A stretch of 64,000 nucleotides of DNA, from NCBI GenBank assembly GCA_013397435.1, contig VZRG01001491.1, positions 113,218-177,217 of the forward strand, given 5' to 3'. A model generated the notes under the pieces. That model saw only the letters and a program-made list of their open reading frames with translations, was not told the origin of the DNA and made no database searches. Positions 51,269 through 64,000 of the stretch are shown here, piece by piece (within the stretch, counting starts at the first letter, position 1; each line of letters starts with the position of its first letter). The position numbers were made by a program, and so were the translations under genes. Source of the DNA: Erythrocercus mccallii. Taxonomy: Eukaryota > Chordata > Aves > Passeriformes > Dicruridae.

Positions 51269-53496
51269 GACATTTTGCTTCAGGGTCAGGTTGTGATGAA
51301 AGAAACTGCATCTGGGAATTTCTATGTGCTTTCAGCTATTGTGATAGCACGGCAATTACTGCACAGGAACTTGTTCATTGTCGAAGATTTATGTGTCTCT
51401 CTCAAGATCACACAGAAATATATGTCTTGGTTCAACCTAGGAGTCTTGAAACCTGTACCAGTACCCTGCTCATGCCAGGTTAGCCTGTTTTCCCAGAATG
51501 ACAATATAGGAGAAGTGGAAATTTTAACACAAACAGATAATTCTAAATAAGCTGCATTCAAATACAAGGTAAAGAAAAAACCTTTTAATCTTCTAGTTTC
51601 TAAAACAAGTAAAGCACCTCAGAGAATTTTTTTAGTAAATAAAAAGCTTTTTTAAAATAAAAGGTTTTTTTAAAGACAAAATTATATTGTTACAGAATGT
51701 GGAGAAATATTTAGGTTATTTGCTAAATAACTTTGATAACATCGAAGCTTGTCAGTGCCTGTCTAAAAATTCCAGTTGTTTGTTTCCAGGGCATACCATG
51801 ATGCCTGGTTAGTTTTTGATGTGCTCTGATTGCAGTGCACTCTAGGCTAAGTAACTTGCAATTGGTGTTTCTCTTTCACTGTTGTCAAACATATGTCGTC
51901 TTTGCTGAACGGAGTCCAGGGGAAAACATGTTCTGAGACAGCTCTGTTAGAACTTACATCTTTTGAACTGTATTTTAGAAACATCTGTAAGCCTGTCAAT
52001 CAGTTTTAGACCTTGGGCATGGCTTTGTGAGTTCTTCATTGCACTCTTGGATACTAGCACTGCTAGTTTTATTTTACTGAATACCATGGGAGGAGGCAGC
52101 TTTGAGTATTTAAGAATTATTAAATGCCAAAATATTGGTTGGCTGTATTCATGCGATATCCTTGAGACTTTAGTCATATGTTCACAGGCAGTGTTTTCCT
52201 TGAGTTATCTTTGTTTCTTTTTATTTTCCTTGTGAAATATTTCATTTTGTCTATGATTCAAACCAGGCTCCAAACAAAAACCAAACAAATATTTCCTGAT
52301 ATTTGTATTTTTATTGCAATCACCACAACTTCTGCTAATGTCTATATGGCAAATAATTATCCTTCATTGAAACTATGATGTAAGAAGATATTATTTTGAT
52401 TCTTGGTGTCATCTATTCTTATTACTTCATAAATAAGGAGCTGAGGTTTTTGAAGTGAAAGGGAGAAATGCTCATTACCTTAGGGTTCTGAACATGAAAT
52501 GTCAAGGCATGATTTTTTTCATGTCTTTATGATATAGCATTTTATATAATCAAAATAAGGCTTCAGTGGAGACTGACTGTAGCTATGGGCACCGTAACTT
52601 TGGTGTTGTGTGCTGGATGCTTTGACAGTGACATATCCCCTCTGAAGTCACTTCCTTAGCAGCATAGAAAGGAGAGGGTATACAGTTGAGTACCTCAAAA
52701 CCCAAATTCTTTGATCCTGAGACTAACCTTTGTCTTTATGCAGTTTCAGTGTGTGCTTCTGTACGGCTTTTCCTGTGCACAGAGAGTGGGCAGAGGTCAG
52801 GTGGAGCTGATGCTTATCACAAGAAGTGTCCGTCCTAATGCACACTGCGGATAAAAATTTCTGTGTGGTCTGAAATTAAAAGCCGTATCATGTTGCATAA
52901 GCACAGATGTGCTGAGTATATTTCACAGGTGCAGCCTTAATCCTGCCACTTCTTAGGCACTTGATACTGCAAACTCAACAGCCTTCTGATACAGTTGTAT
53001 TATATGTCAACACCTAAATATTTTAAAAGACTTCATAAAATCCAGAGTTTTCATCCTCTGATACTAAGAAAAATGTTGACTGTGTATGTAAGCTATTTGA
53101 GAGCTTCAATTTTCTTCTTCCTTTTCTTGAGTGAAGTGAGGGGTCAGCTTGGTAGCCATGGTTGACATTCCAGGGCTGGTAGAACTGTCAGAAGAGGGAA
53201 GTACATCTTCTGCTACAAAGCTCCCTGTTGATGGCATTTTAATGGAACTAAGTGTTCTCTACTGCCATAGAACTTTTTATCTTGACATTAGGATAATTCC
53301 TCCTTCATGATGTGATGTGATTCTAGCCCTGAGATCCTGGGAGAGAAGGTCTCTACTCTTCTACCATTACAGTGATGCCCTTGAGTTGTAAGAGTGGAAA
53401 AAATACACCACATCTATTCTGACAGAAAAAAAATAATTAGCCAGCCTATAACTTTAGGTAATCTTACATTTTCTTTAAGTAATAACTATCTCTCAG

Positions 53497-53567
53497 AGGT
53501 AGGAAGGTAGGTAGGTAGGTAGGTAGGTAGGTAGGTAGGTAGGTAGGTAGGTAGGTAGGTAGGTAGG
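53497..53567. repeat. (AGGT)n tetranucleotide microsatellite
   Basis: About 17 units of AGGT, with one imperfect unit near the left end. It abuts a reverse CR1 fragment at its right edge. Its length is probably polymorphic. Confidence 0.95.
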
Positions 53568-53762
53568 GTCCAACTTGTGACCTCTCACCACCTTGTCAAC
53601 CAGACCATGGGACTGAGTGCCACATCCAGTCTTTTTCAAACATCTCCTACCAGCAGCAGTGACTCCACTACCCCCATGGGCAGCCCATTCCAATGCCCAA
53701 TTACTCCTTCTGTGAAGAAGTTCTTCATAATGTCCATCCTAAACCTAATGTTCTCCCTCTGA
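53568..53762 (-). mobile_element. CR1 LINE 3' fragment, reverse orientation
   Basis: The plus strand reads GTCCAACTTGTGACCTCTCA, CACCTTGTCAACCAGACCAT, GAGTGCCACATCCAGTCTTT, GGCAGCCCATTCCAATGCCC and TGTGAAGAAGTTCTTCATAA. This is the reverse complement of the avian CR1 3' region, from the end of the coding frame to the 3' UTR. The copy is cut at both ends. On the minus strand the 3' end stops at about GTTGGAC, short of the usual GATGATCTT and terminal repeats, and the AGGT microsatellite takes over. Confidence 0.9.
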
Positions 53763-54714
53763 ATTTCCAGCAAAGTTGCTTTTAAATTTGCCAGAACAGA
53801 TTTCCCAAGCCAGAAATGGCATTTTAAATCTTGGGGCATCTGTGTTTATATGTGCATGGTTAGTGATTTTATAGCATATTCATTGAAGTATTTAATACTT
53901 TGAAGCTGCTTTTTAAAATGAAAAAGTGATGTTGATTAGCTATTATGTGAGCACAAATTCTATCTTCATAGTTTCAGTGTTATAAGTAAATCCAGTTAAA
54001 TTGTGGAAGTGTTTTCTGTCCTTCTCATTAACATAGTTTTAGCAAAGGATTTTACACAAGTAGTAAAACTGCAATTGATCAAGTCCAAAAAATGTAAAAA
54101 ATCTTCTGTCCTGTTTTAAGTGCTGTGAGTAAAGCAACTAATACTTTGCCCATGTGCCCTTGAAAATAGCACAGGCACTGTCCTGTTTCAGAAGCTTTGC
54201 CAGCATCTGGCCTGTGAGCCAAGGTTACAGGAATGCAGATTTTTGAATCAGCAATGGCCTACTAAATGCTGCTGGAGTGTTGTTGGCAGGAAGATGTCAC
54301 AGCATGGCATCCTGCAATGCCTGTGGCTCTGTGGTGGTTCGTCACCTGCATTTTGCTGTTCCAGGGCAAGAACAAGAATTCTATTTAATGCATAATCCCA
54401 GGAAAAGGCCTGAATCTGTCTCTCGGTTGGGGTTCAGTATATACCTTACTTGGCTTCAGCTGACGGAAAATCATGAGCTAATTTTTCATGGTTTACAGTA
54501 ATTTCTTTTAATTACTTTAGGGATTGAGATATATCAGGGGGAATATCATGGGCTGAATATACTCTGAAGCCAAAATCAGAGAATTGCAGAACTCAGGAAA
54601 CAGTACTAAGGATGTGCCTCCAACCATTGTTTATCACTTAGAAGTGTAACTTGAATGCATCATTTAAATGTTTTTACATTTAAACACACTAACAATTGTA
54701 TGCTAAAAATACTA

Positions 54715-54762
54715 ATGCTCATTGGTGGAGGGAGGTGGAGGGAGCCGTTTGTATAAATAGAA
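54715..54762 (+). promoter_or_regulatory. promoter-like motif cluster (weak)
   Basis: An inverted CCAAT box (CTCATTGG) is followed by two GGTGGAGGGA units and a TATAAATAG box at 54752-54760, in the order and spacing of a simple core promoter. No downstream exon is recognised, so it may be chance. Confidence 0.15.
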
Positions 54763-55476
54763 GCATACAGAGGAAGATGGTAGGTTTAGTTACTCTACAT
54801 AGCAGTTTTAAGGCACTAAGCACCTAATCCTGTGTTAAGAAAATTAGAGACTTATTGATTTCCTCTAAAGGATATACATAAAATGCTCATTTTCCCAGAC
54901 AGACCATTTCCTTTCAGCATAAGCAGGCATCTAGTAGTTGATTTAGGACAAGCCAGGCTTGCAACCTTCAATAGCTAAGCCAAGGGTCAGCTCTGTGTTG
55001 AATTTCATGCTTTGTGAAAGTCTGGAGAAATTTTTCCTTACTCTTCATGTGAAAAGCCTGACACACAACTAATATTATAGCCTGTTCACTGCCAGATGCT
55101 GAGCACTTTGGTGCAATGTTAATCCTCTGGGTCTAGTGTTCCCATTTTGCTGAGCGAGCTTAGACTGCAAGTGCAATAAAATAATTCAGAGACAGGCACT
55201 TTCAAAAAATGGAGCGATACAAGACACATTGCAGATCTTCTATGTGCCAGTAGGAATAGATGTAATTGAAAATCTTTGAAAAAGTGAGAGAGAATCCAGT
55301 GCTGCAGTTTGTTGGGAAATCAATTACAAGTAAAAATGTATGCTTGTCTTTTTCATTCTTGAAAAGGTATTGCCTGACTGAGGCAGAAGCTGCTGCTCAT
55401 CTGCAGTCAACAGCACCCCAGTAGTTGAAATTTTCAGCATACAGTGATACCTGTCTGGTTGATTTTAGAATAAACT

Positions 55477-55494
55477 AACAACAACAACAACAAA
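55477..55494. repeat. (CAA)n microsatellite
   Basis: About six AAC/CAA units in a row. Confidence 0.9.
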
Positions 55495-56750
55495 AGTTTA
55501 AAATTCAAACCTAACTTGGTGCAATATTTTTGATTGTATTCACATCTTCCTTAACGGAGAGGTATCAGTTTTTACAAAGCACAGCATATTATTTTGAAAG
55601 TTTTAGAAAATGATCCATACAATTAACAGTAGCAGGGAATGAGTGAGAGCAAATGAGCTTTGTCTCATTCCTGCCTGGCACATTAAGAACACCCTAGTTT
55701 CAGTCTTTTGCTCAATTTGTCTCTTTCGTACAAAGACAGCATTTGAGACAAATGATCTTTGGGTCTTTTTAAAGCATATGATGTCTAGCACCTGAGATTG
55801 TGTGATCTTGAACCCTAGAAACCTAATAATTTTTTTGCCTTGTACAGATTTCTAAGCTTCTAATATTCTTTGGTCTGTTTTGGGTAATGTCAAAGTCCTG
55901 ACAGAGAAATCTCCATTCCTTACAGAAAGTCCCATAAAATATTGTGGTCAACACAGCAGCTGGTACAGTGGGGACAAGGACTGAGCAACTCTGTGTGTGG
56001 GCTGGACAATGAATGGTTGTCTTAAGTAGAAATTCTTTGTGGAGCTGAGATGTGAAATAACTCCTCATTTCTATACATTTTTTTGACTCATTCTAATTTC
56101 TGATGTTTGAAGTGGAATGATGTTGCTAATGCAGCAGAAGTGAATGGCAGTAACAAGTGGAAGTGTGAACCATGAGGAGTAGCAGGGTCAAGAGTTTTCT
56201 CAGCACAATTTGCAGTTTATGAGCAGCACAGATGTAGAGAACTTGAATCTGGATCTTTACTCAAGTCAGCACAAAATTAAATTAGGTAATTAGTAAAATA
56301 AATTGTCTAAATCTTCATGTCATAATCACAGAAGACCCATGGACTTTATGGGTTCTGTATTCTACATTGAGTTTGAATGCTTAATTGCTAGAAATTAACA
56401 ACTTGCTTAAAGTCTATTGAATGATCAACTAAGAAAAGAAAAAAAAAATGTTTTGCTGCTTTAATAGTATTATTTCAGGATCATTGCAAAAAAATAGCCC
56501 TGAATTAATCAACAGCTTAACTTGATGATTCATTTTTATTGTGAGACATTCACTTGCAGACAGAAAGAGTGCCTTTGTTCTAGCAAGGAGAATTGCTGGA
56601 TGTGTATTCTAGTCATTGGAGATAAAGACCCTGACATTTTTGTGAACACACTGCTAACTTTGTTGATGTTGTCCTCTATGTTGTGGTGTACACCCTATTC
56701 TGTTTTTTGATGTAGAAGAGCAAACACCTACATGCTTCCAGATTCCTAAA

Positions 56751-56775
56751 GAAAACTAACCGAGAGTTAGTTTTC
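56751..56775. repeat. perfect 10-bp inverted repeat
   Basis: GAAAACTAAC (56751-56760) and GTTAGTTTTC (56766-56775) pair perfectly around CGAGA. It is short, with no further symmetry outside. Confidence 0.8.
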
Positions 56776-59700
56776 ATGCAATTCTAGACTTGGGCACTTT
56801 CCCAATCAGAAGGGGAATTTCAGTGAGATTAAGTACACATGCTTCTACTGCAGAAACCTCAAGCATGACAATGTATGTTCAGAGATTATCTGATTAAACC
56901 CATAGACATTCATTTTGCAGTTTCCAGAGATGAACATGGGACAAAGCTTAATTCAGGATTGAAGTAGAGAGTGTTTCTTGCCATGGCTGTATCTGTGAGT
57001 TTGTAACAGCTCTGAGGAGCCTTTGTGAGGAAATTGGAGGGAAAAAAAGAGATGATTCTACCACAGCATGAAACTGAGAAGAGAGATTTCCATCTCTAGA
57101 CTTAGTGATGCTGACCATCAGCTGGGACAGTCCTAACATTTGCTGACAGCCCACAGGGGAACTAACTTAGCATGGGCAAAAGCACAATTCGAACTAGGCA
57201 GGCTCAGTGCAGATCCTCTGTAAACCTGCACAAAACTTGCAGATTCAATTTGCACAGAATTAATTTGAACATAATTTAAGTATTATCATGAGGAAACTAA
57301 GCTCTTTTTAAATTTTTTTGCCCCATAGTCATTTTTCAGCATTGTCCTAAACAGGGACAATTCGGATTGCCTCTCTTAGTTTATTTTATACTGTAAATAG
57401 TGTGAAAATAAATACATAGGTGCAAACCTGACACAAAAAAACCTGTAATAAAGCTAGTAAATAAAACCCATTTTCTTCCCATAAACATCTTAAAGTATCT
57501 GGACAGAAATTATACATTTTTATATCTCCCTTATGCAGTGAATGAACTAAAAGAGAAAAGTAGAGGACAATCGTAGAGTTTTTAAAAATACTGCAGTTTC
57601 CACACTGTGACCTTTTCACAATCATAACAAGATGATATAAAAAACGTAAAATATGAATGCTAGCTTCAAGATGAAGGACCTTACAAATTCTTAAGTGAGT
57701 GTTCTTGAAAATCTAGACTGAATTGTAGTTCTCTACCTTTTCACAGAGCACTTCTGATTGAAACTACTTTTTTTCAGACTTCTTTCTGACTTTAAGAAAT
57801 AATTTGGAACAATAATTTTAAAAGAAAATTGCCATGTGTATAATCCTGGTTTGCAACTTTTCAAAGAAAGAGAAAAAAATATTGAGATTTAGGCAAGGAA
57901 TATAAGTGGCAGTGAAAGTATTTTTGAACTACATAATGCAGTTTCATGTGGGACATATATGGATGTATAGAATTTTAGAGGGAAATCCTATACCCACAAG
58001 AACATCATATATGGAACAATCAAGGGGTCTCACCAGGGAGATCCGACGATGGGTACAGCAAATCATCTCTTGTTCAGAAATCCACCGCTAAGTGTAGCAA
58101 GAAATTTCTACAATTTGCATCAGTTTCAATGGATTTTGCAGTGTGTGTTTCCTTCTGAAAAATTGCAATGCAAAGCAGCCAGACTCCTTATGCTGCTCTT
58201 GAAACCCAGATCCAGAGGAGCTGCAGGAGCACGACACAGGTTGCAGACTCAGGGAGAAAAGCACTGGCTTGGTGGATGTCTGTCCACTTTGGCTAACTTG
58301 TGTTGTGTTGAGATAATTTGAGTGCTGTTTCTCAGAGATAATGAACACAGAGACAATCGACATTGCTATTAGTTTCATCATCAACTTGAACAAAACTTCT
58401 TCACCAATACCACAGTCATACTGAACAGTAGCAGGATAATGACAGAACCATCCTAATATTTCAGTAGATGCAGGAAGATCTGTAAATTTTAAGTATGAGC
58501 TTCTTTAGGCTATCTTTTCAACAAAATGCTTTGTTGGTAGATTTCTTTAGATCAATTTCCCATTACAATGAGATCAGTATTTGAAACTTCAGTGAGCCAC
58601 TAAGGTTCTCTTTAATCATTTAATGGCTCATTTATTTAAATTTTTTTTCTAGAGAGAAACAGAAAATTAGGTGAGGGGCTGATCTCAGCACAGGATATCT
58701 GGAAGATGGGAACCTTCTGTCTGATTCTGCCAGTATTTTGCTTTTTGAGTTTTTGTTAAATCACTTAGGCCTCTACTACAACTTTGCTGATTAGGCTCAG
58801 TAACAGACACAGCCACAGCTGCACCAGATCCATAGAGGAAAGAGCAGCACAGGCAGGAGAGTTGCAGCTTTTCTTGTTCTTCTTGTTTGGAATCACAAGA
58901 AGAACACATTTACCACTAATGATGCTACACTGATGACTGAAGCATAGACAGTCCTAGATGTCTTCTTGTGTGTAAAATAAAGTTTGTCTTGTGAGAGAGG
59001 TTTGAAGGATGGATCAGCCAAAGTTTGCAAAGAAAGGATAAATGTCTAAATTTGAAGTTGTAAATTTCTATTGAAAAGAACTTGGTTCTAAATTGCATGG
59101 GAAATAGTACAAGTTTGCTTAATTTAATTATCTGCCTACAGGCATGTTTATCTGTAATAGCTGTATCTGATCAGAATTTAGCATCTGCAGAGGGCTATGG
59201 GAGTGAGAGTCGGAAGAAGGTCACTGTTGATATGTAGTATGCAGATTCAGCACTGGATGCTGTGCCCGGCACAATCCTTGAGCTAAACTGGAGTTTATCA
59301 CCTCACTTTCAGAGCATTTTTACTTACATTTGCAAGTGAGTTAGAGAAATGCTCTGCCATGCTGTCAAACCAATGACATCCAAGGCTTCCTGAGCTTCTG
59401 ATAAAAAGAAATTGAAGGTCACTTCTTAAGATCAACAGGTTTATCTCTAATCCAGGGCAGTAAACTAAATTGACTGTGTATTTTGCAACAACAGCAGAAG
59501 TTTCAGAAGAGCTGGAGCATAGTGTCTCATCCATTGCTGCAATAATTCATATTTGAGTGAATCATAAGGAAAGGCCATAAGAGTCTTAAAACTAATGCAC
59601 CTCTAGAGAATGTGGTTTTCTTTTGACTTTCAACTGAATCTCTAAGTATTTCCAACAAGTTCACTCAGTCAGGTGGTGTTCTGTCCCTATTGTTGCTAAG

Positions 59701-60783
59701 ATGTTCATTACTACACTATTTTTGATGATGAAGATATTTAAAGGTCTGTCTTCATCATACTGTTGTATTCTGGAGAATATATCCAGGGTCATGCACAAAA
59801 CAAGTCTTTTACAGCTGAAGCCTATTGCTAAATTGTAAATGGATTCCTGTCTTTATAAGGAGAAATATTTGAAGTATTGATCCACATTTTCTCAAATGCT
59901 GTCCTTTGCTTGGAAGAAGGGTAAAAATAGAGCAACACTTCCCAGTTCTTGTATTACCATCTTGATACCTGACTTAATAGATGCCTCTGCTTGGTCAGCA
60001 CCAGCAAAGAACAAACAAGGATTTCTGCCTTCCGCTTTAACCCACTGCCACTGTCTGCTCTGCAGGGCGCAGCACTGGCTACCTTCCTACCTGCTCAGTG
60101 TTCCTCTCCACCGCTGCTGATCTCCATTTGACAGCCAGTGCCAAGTTATGTCCTATTTGTACTTTTCAGATGAAATGTAGAGGTGAAAGAACTGACATTG
60201 TGGATTTATGATTAGTTTGGTCAAGACCACTGCAAAGCCTGGCATTTCTGTTAGTTGACATTTGGCATTTCTGGTTGACACCACTGATGACAGGGCTTTA
60301 TTACACAGGGGAGTGCTGCTACCTAGGGGATAATTCAAAACATTTCTTATTCATTCCCAAAGTCAATTAAAAAATTAAATTAATGACTCTTATCAATGCA
60401 TGCACACACAAAAACAAAATCACTTAGAATGTGGTGCAGTTAACAGCTAGCTGATTTCTCTTTATATACTTACAAGGGTGAGCAAACAAAGGAGCACATA
60501 TTCAGCTTCTAGTTGAGTATAGCACATGTGATAAACATATGTTTTTGTTTTGGATAAGAGTTGGTGATCTTTGTATTCGTATTTCTGAAACCTTGCTGAT
60601 CAACAAAGAAACACTGGCAAAATTTCCAAGCAAAGCATCTTCCCTGGGAAATGATTCCTATTGTGTCAAACATTGACAAGGCATCCAGGCAAGGGGGTTA
60701 TGGGCAGTTAAGTAAGGAGACATTTTACTCAGTTATGCTTAAAATCTTCCCCTCACCGCATTTAGCTGTGGCAAAAAGAACTG

Positions 60784-60865
60784 TGTTGAAGCTCCAGGAA
60801 AAATGGTACAGGATTTCTATTCTCTGTTGAAGCTCCAGGAAAAGTGGTACAAAATATTTATCCTC
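60784..60865. repeat. 41-bp tandem duplication
   Basis: Two adjacent 41-bp units (60784-60824 and 60825-60865) each start TGTTGAAGCTCCAGGAAAA. They stay collinear to a TCTATTCTC/TTATCCTC end, with a handful of differences. This is a local duplication that has since diverged. Confidence 0.88.
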
Positions 60866-63789
60866 CTGCTTTTTCTGATTCAGAGGTTTTAATGTGTTAT
60901 CCTAGAGGCAAAGATTTTTGGAGACATTATGGCAGTACCTATGAAAGCATCCACAGTACAAAGACCAGTTTTCTAAGCCAGTCCACAAGAGTGAGTAGGC
61001 CTTAACAGGTAACATTCATGGGCACATATCCACTGGCTTCTGAATTATTATTTTTTTGCTGCTTGATTGTGCATTGAAGCCTGTCCAAGACTGGAGGTCA
61101 CCTTCTTAGTGGTAGAAGAGAAATAGACTGATGGTTTTTATTCTGCTACAGCCATGTCTAAACCAAGAAGTGACAAGCTGCATGGATAGTGGTATGCTTC
61201 AAGAACATGAACATTGTTCAAGTCAAGCTTTGGTGCTTAGATTGCAGTGCTTAGTCTGTTCACAAGTTTGATAGCACTGGAATTTCTGACAGCAAGAGGA
61301 AGCAGAAAAGTGTGAGGAAGCCCCATCTACTTCCATCTGGATTGTTTGGCTCTTCAGAAATGCAAATCAACTGGTTTGGATGGTGTGAGATAACAGCAAT
61401 CCCTTTTGCTTCACATCGCATTTGAGCCTGCTTGTAAGCTCTGGGAATAAATTCTGCAAGCACTTGATAAGGCTTCAATTAAGTGTTCACCTTGCAGCCA
61501 AGCACTAAATTACCTGCCTTTCCAGGTCACTAGCTATTTGCTGATTAAGTTCTGATCTCCATTTTGAAAGGATTGCTGTCATTGAAACAACTGCTGTATC
61601 ACCTCACAGCTGAGATAGCACCTTCTCTGTCCCTATGCTCTGCTCAGCTCTGAGCAGGCAAATCACAGGAGCATGTGGAGAGAGAGCAGGAAACATTGCT
61701 GGGAAATGAGAATGCATCCTCCCAGCTAATTAAATTCCTGACTCCTCTATGCTTGGTAAGGTGCAAGGAATCACTTCCATGTAACAAAGCTTGTGCTTGC
61801 TCCATAAGTATTGCAGCATGCATAAAAATTTTATACATGCATAAATTAAAAAAATCTTTTTCCTAAATGAGAAGGCTGCATCCAATTCTGTCAAAGACAG
61901 GACAGCCACAGCTGTGCCAGGAAGGCAGAGCTTGCAAGATATTCATGCAGGAGAACACTTAATGAAAAAAGGAGTCAACACCACTGGGAAACAAACCATA
62001 CGTGGAGGGCTGTCCAGTGCAAATAGAATAAAACTACTCACTAGACAGAAAATACCATTTCCTTCCTCTAATCCTGCACATTTTCAGTAATCCCAGCTAC
62101 TGCTTGGCGTAATGCCAATTTAATACACAGTGATGTAGTTACAGAACGTCTCTTTACCTAATGGAAAATTTGAGATTATCAAGTCAGTATTGCAGATTAA
62201 GCAAATCTCTGAATGCTAAAAATTGGAGGAGAAACTGCTAAATCAGACTATTTCTTCATCTACATCATTGTGGTTGGCAATGGACTGCTCTTAATGCTGT
62301 AAAAAGGAGTAAAGCTTCTTCAGAATAAATTATGGTTATATAATAGGTTATATGATTAGCATCATGCTATGATGATACTTAAGAAAATTAGGCCTCTTTT
62401 ACTCTTTGAGATGAATAGTTTATTTCTCTGAAAGCTGAGGTTTGTTTCCCATGTGGCATTCATTGTCAGAACTTGCAAAATTGCTAACACGTTGATCCAG
62501 GAAATGTAGGAATCATTTTGTGCTGTTGGTGTTGGTGGTGCTTGTTTCTCAGAATATTGTCCATGGAATGGATCTAAAATGAGCCAAAATCCTGTTATTG
62601 ATCCAGTGGCTTCAAGCCTGCAGTTCTTAATGTCAGAAGGGCAGGAATCCAGACAGAGGAAGTAGAACAAATAACAGAGGTCATATGACCTGTCCTGTAT
62701 TTGCATGAGCTTGAAGGACTTGTTTTACTTGGAGTCTTAGCCATGGGCTATTTCCTTCCTGCTCCCTTGCATTGAACTGAAAATGGTAACCCATAAACTC
62801 CCGAGTGAGAGACAAGAAGGGTATTCCTTTCTGAAAATCAGCCACAAGGTGGAATGTGACCCCTCCCCCCATCAACTTTGCAGAGGGGCAGGAAAATGGA
62901 GAGACAGTAGTTAATAAGTAGGAACTTAGAATAAGCACTTCTATACAGGAAGTTATTTTAGGAAGAGCTGCTCTCCCTTGGTAGAAGAGCTCCCATAGTG
63001 AGTGTTTGTGGAAATGTTCATCCAAAGTCTGTGAGGGTCCTTTTAGAAGTCTTCAGCTGTGAACCTGTAGGCTGTGCTGTCTAATAATTTTTGTCTAGTA
63101 GCTCTTAAACCCATAGTCAGTCTTGCATTAAGTCTGTTTTGGTTGATTTTTCTTGCCATTATGTTCCTTATGTTATCTTTATTGTTTAAGCATCAAAATT
63201 GAATGTAGTGTTATGAACAGAATATGGAATTCTGTTGCAAGGAACTTGTCTAATCCCGGCACAGTGACACACAGGCATACATAATATACACGATAAGGAT
63301 GCAGATTCAAAGTAATAGAGGTGTCTTAGGAAAAATCAGTCCTGCAGGCTAATTTACTACTTCTGAAGAGTGACTAGACTGCAGAACATAATGAAAACAT
63401 CGAGCAATTCAAAAGGTGTCTTTTCCTTCTTTTTTCTCCTTTTTTCCAAAATGCTAATTGCAGATGCATCATCAAATGGAGGGCCAATGCCCAAAGAAAA
63501 TAGAGAGATGACAAAATTATGATCCTCTCTATGTTCCTGTTTTCTGAACTGGAGGTCAGAAAATTGTGGATTTCTTTACTTCCTTAACTGGAGTATGCCT
63601 TGTGAAATTAGACTTTCATTAAAATAACAAAAAGGGAAGATGGGTTGAATCTGGATTGCATCCACTGTTATAGATGAACTACTAATGTAATTCGTGTTAT
63701 ATTATTTTATAGTAATATTTAGTTTGACTGTAGAAAATGTAGCTTTTTCTAGAAGTTAAGTTTCTTTCCAGTAAAAATCAACAGCAAGG

Positions 63790-64000
63790 AGATGGCTTGG
63801 GTGCGGCCCACTGGCAGCACTGATAACAAACAAGCACCCAAAACTTGTTGGGCAAGTTTCAACCACCTTGTTGGGGGTGAGGTGCTAATAGGTGGCCGAC
63901 AGGAGGACAAAGGACAGAAACTCCCTCAACAACCGAGCCTCGGCCGTAAGGACTCAGCCATTAACCCCATTGTACAACTCCAAGCACAGCTATAACCAAA
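63790..64000. mobile_element. possible mobile element entering from the right edge
   Basis: Base composition changes near 63790 to clearly GC-richer DNA with several CpGs (GTGCGGCCC, GGCCGAC, AACCGAGCCTCGGCCG), unlike the AT-rich flank. Avian LTRs often stand out this way. A 67-codon frame starting at 63792 ends in AQL before a stop and shows no motif. I cannot name a family, and the block is cut by the window end; an exon or promoter of a neighbouring gene is an alternative. Confidence 0.25.

Larger units (their letters stand above)
43674..53496. other. non-coding DNA
   Basis: No supported gene in almost 10 kb. It contains an 18-bp palindrome (45728-45745), a G-rich run near 45160-45210 and a G/T-only tract (51161-51268). 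The longest open frame (156 codons, 51080-51550) runs through that low-complexity tract and is not credible as a gene. Confidence 0.5.
53763..63789. other. non-coding DNA
   Basis: No supported gene in 10 kb. Small structures (a promoter-like motif cluster at 54715, (CAA)n, an inverted repeat at 56751 and a 41-bp duplication at 60784) are listed separately. Two adjacent 114-codon open frames on the minus strand at 62362-63025 have no recognisable motif. Confidence 0.5.

Noticed and set aside
51080..51550. Open frame of 156 codons, the longest in the window
   Set aside because: It runs through the G/T-only tract, which lacks stops in this frame for compositional reasons, and the remainder has no recognisable domain.
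62362..63025. Two adjacent 114-codon minus-strand frames as a broken gene
   Set aside because: They overlap slightly in different frames, have no recognisable motif, and joining them yields nothing identifiable.

Overview
The window is AT-rich vertebrate nuclear DNA, and its repeats point to a bird. There are CR1 LINE 3' ends, an ERVL-type LTR of the common avian form, and several short class II (ERVK-like) LTRs flanked by 6-bp target-site duplications. CR1 alone would also fit other sauropsids; it is the combination with these LTR types that suggests a bird, perhaps a songbird. The species cannot be fixed from the sequence.

I can support no complete protein-coding gene. Open reading frames are short, scattered on both strands and end without pattern, as expected by chance. 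There is no tRNA, rRNA or CRISPR signal. The window is best read as intergenic DNA or the inside of a very long intron. Two places have gene-like signals: a 237-nt open, phase-symmetric stretch between a splice acceptor and a consensus donor (17558-17794), and a small CpG-rich patch with splice-site-like signals just downstream (43030-43673).

Layout. 1-2.4 kb: unremarkable DNA, then a degraded ERVL LTR. 2.4-5.5 kb: AT-rich DNA with an (AT)n tract and a hairpin. 5.5-7.4 kb: a CR1 3' end, then an ERVK-like LTR. 8.5-10.9 kb: a possible LTR fragment, then a solo LTR in forward orientation. 10.9-25.4 kb: mostly featureless, with the candidate exon near 17.6 kb. 25.4-25.9 kb: a probable reverse-strand LTR with internal degenerate repeats. 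31.05-31.47 and 38.42-38.84 kb: two reverse-oriented solo LTRs of the same family as the one at 10.5 kb, about 97% identical to each other. 43.0-43.7 kb: the CpG-rich patch. 51.2 kb: a G/T-only tract. 53.5-53.8 kb: an (AGGT)n microsatellite fused to a reverse CR1 fragment. 63.8-64.0 kb: a GC-richer block that runs off the window and may be the edge of another element.

The strongest observations are the three-member solo-LTR family (two with intact 6-bp target duplications), a CR1 copy in which an inverted copy of its own sequence replaced the normal sequence, and the two candidate transcribed sites. No novel multi-gene system is visible.
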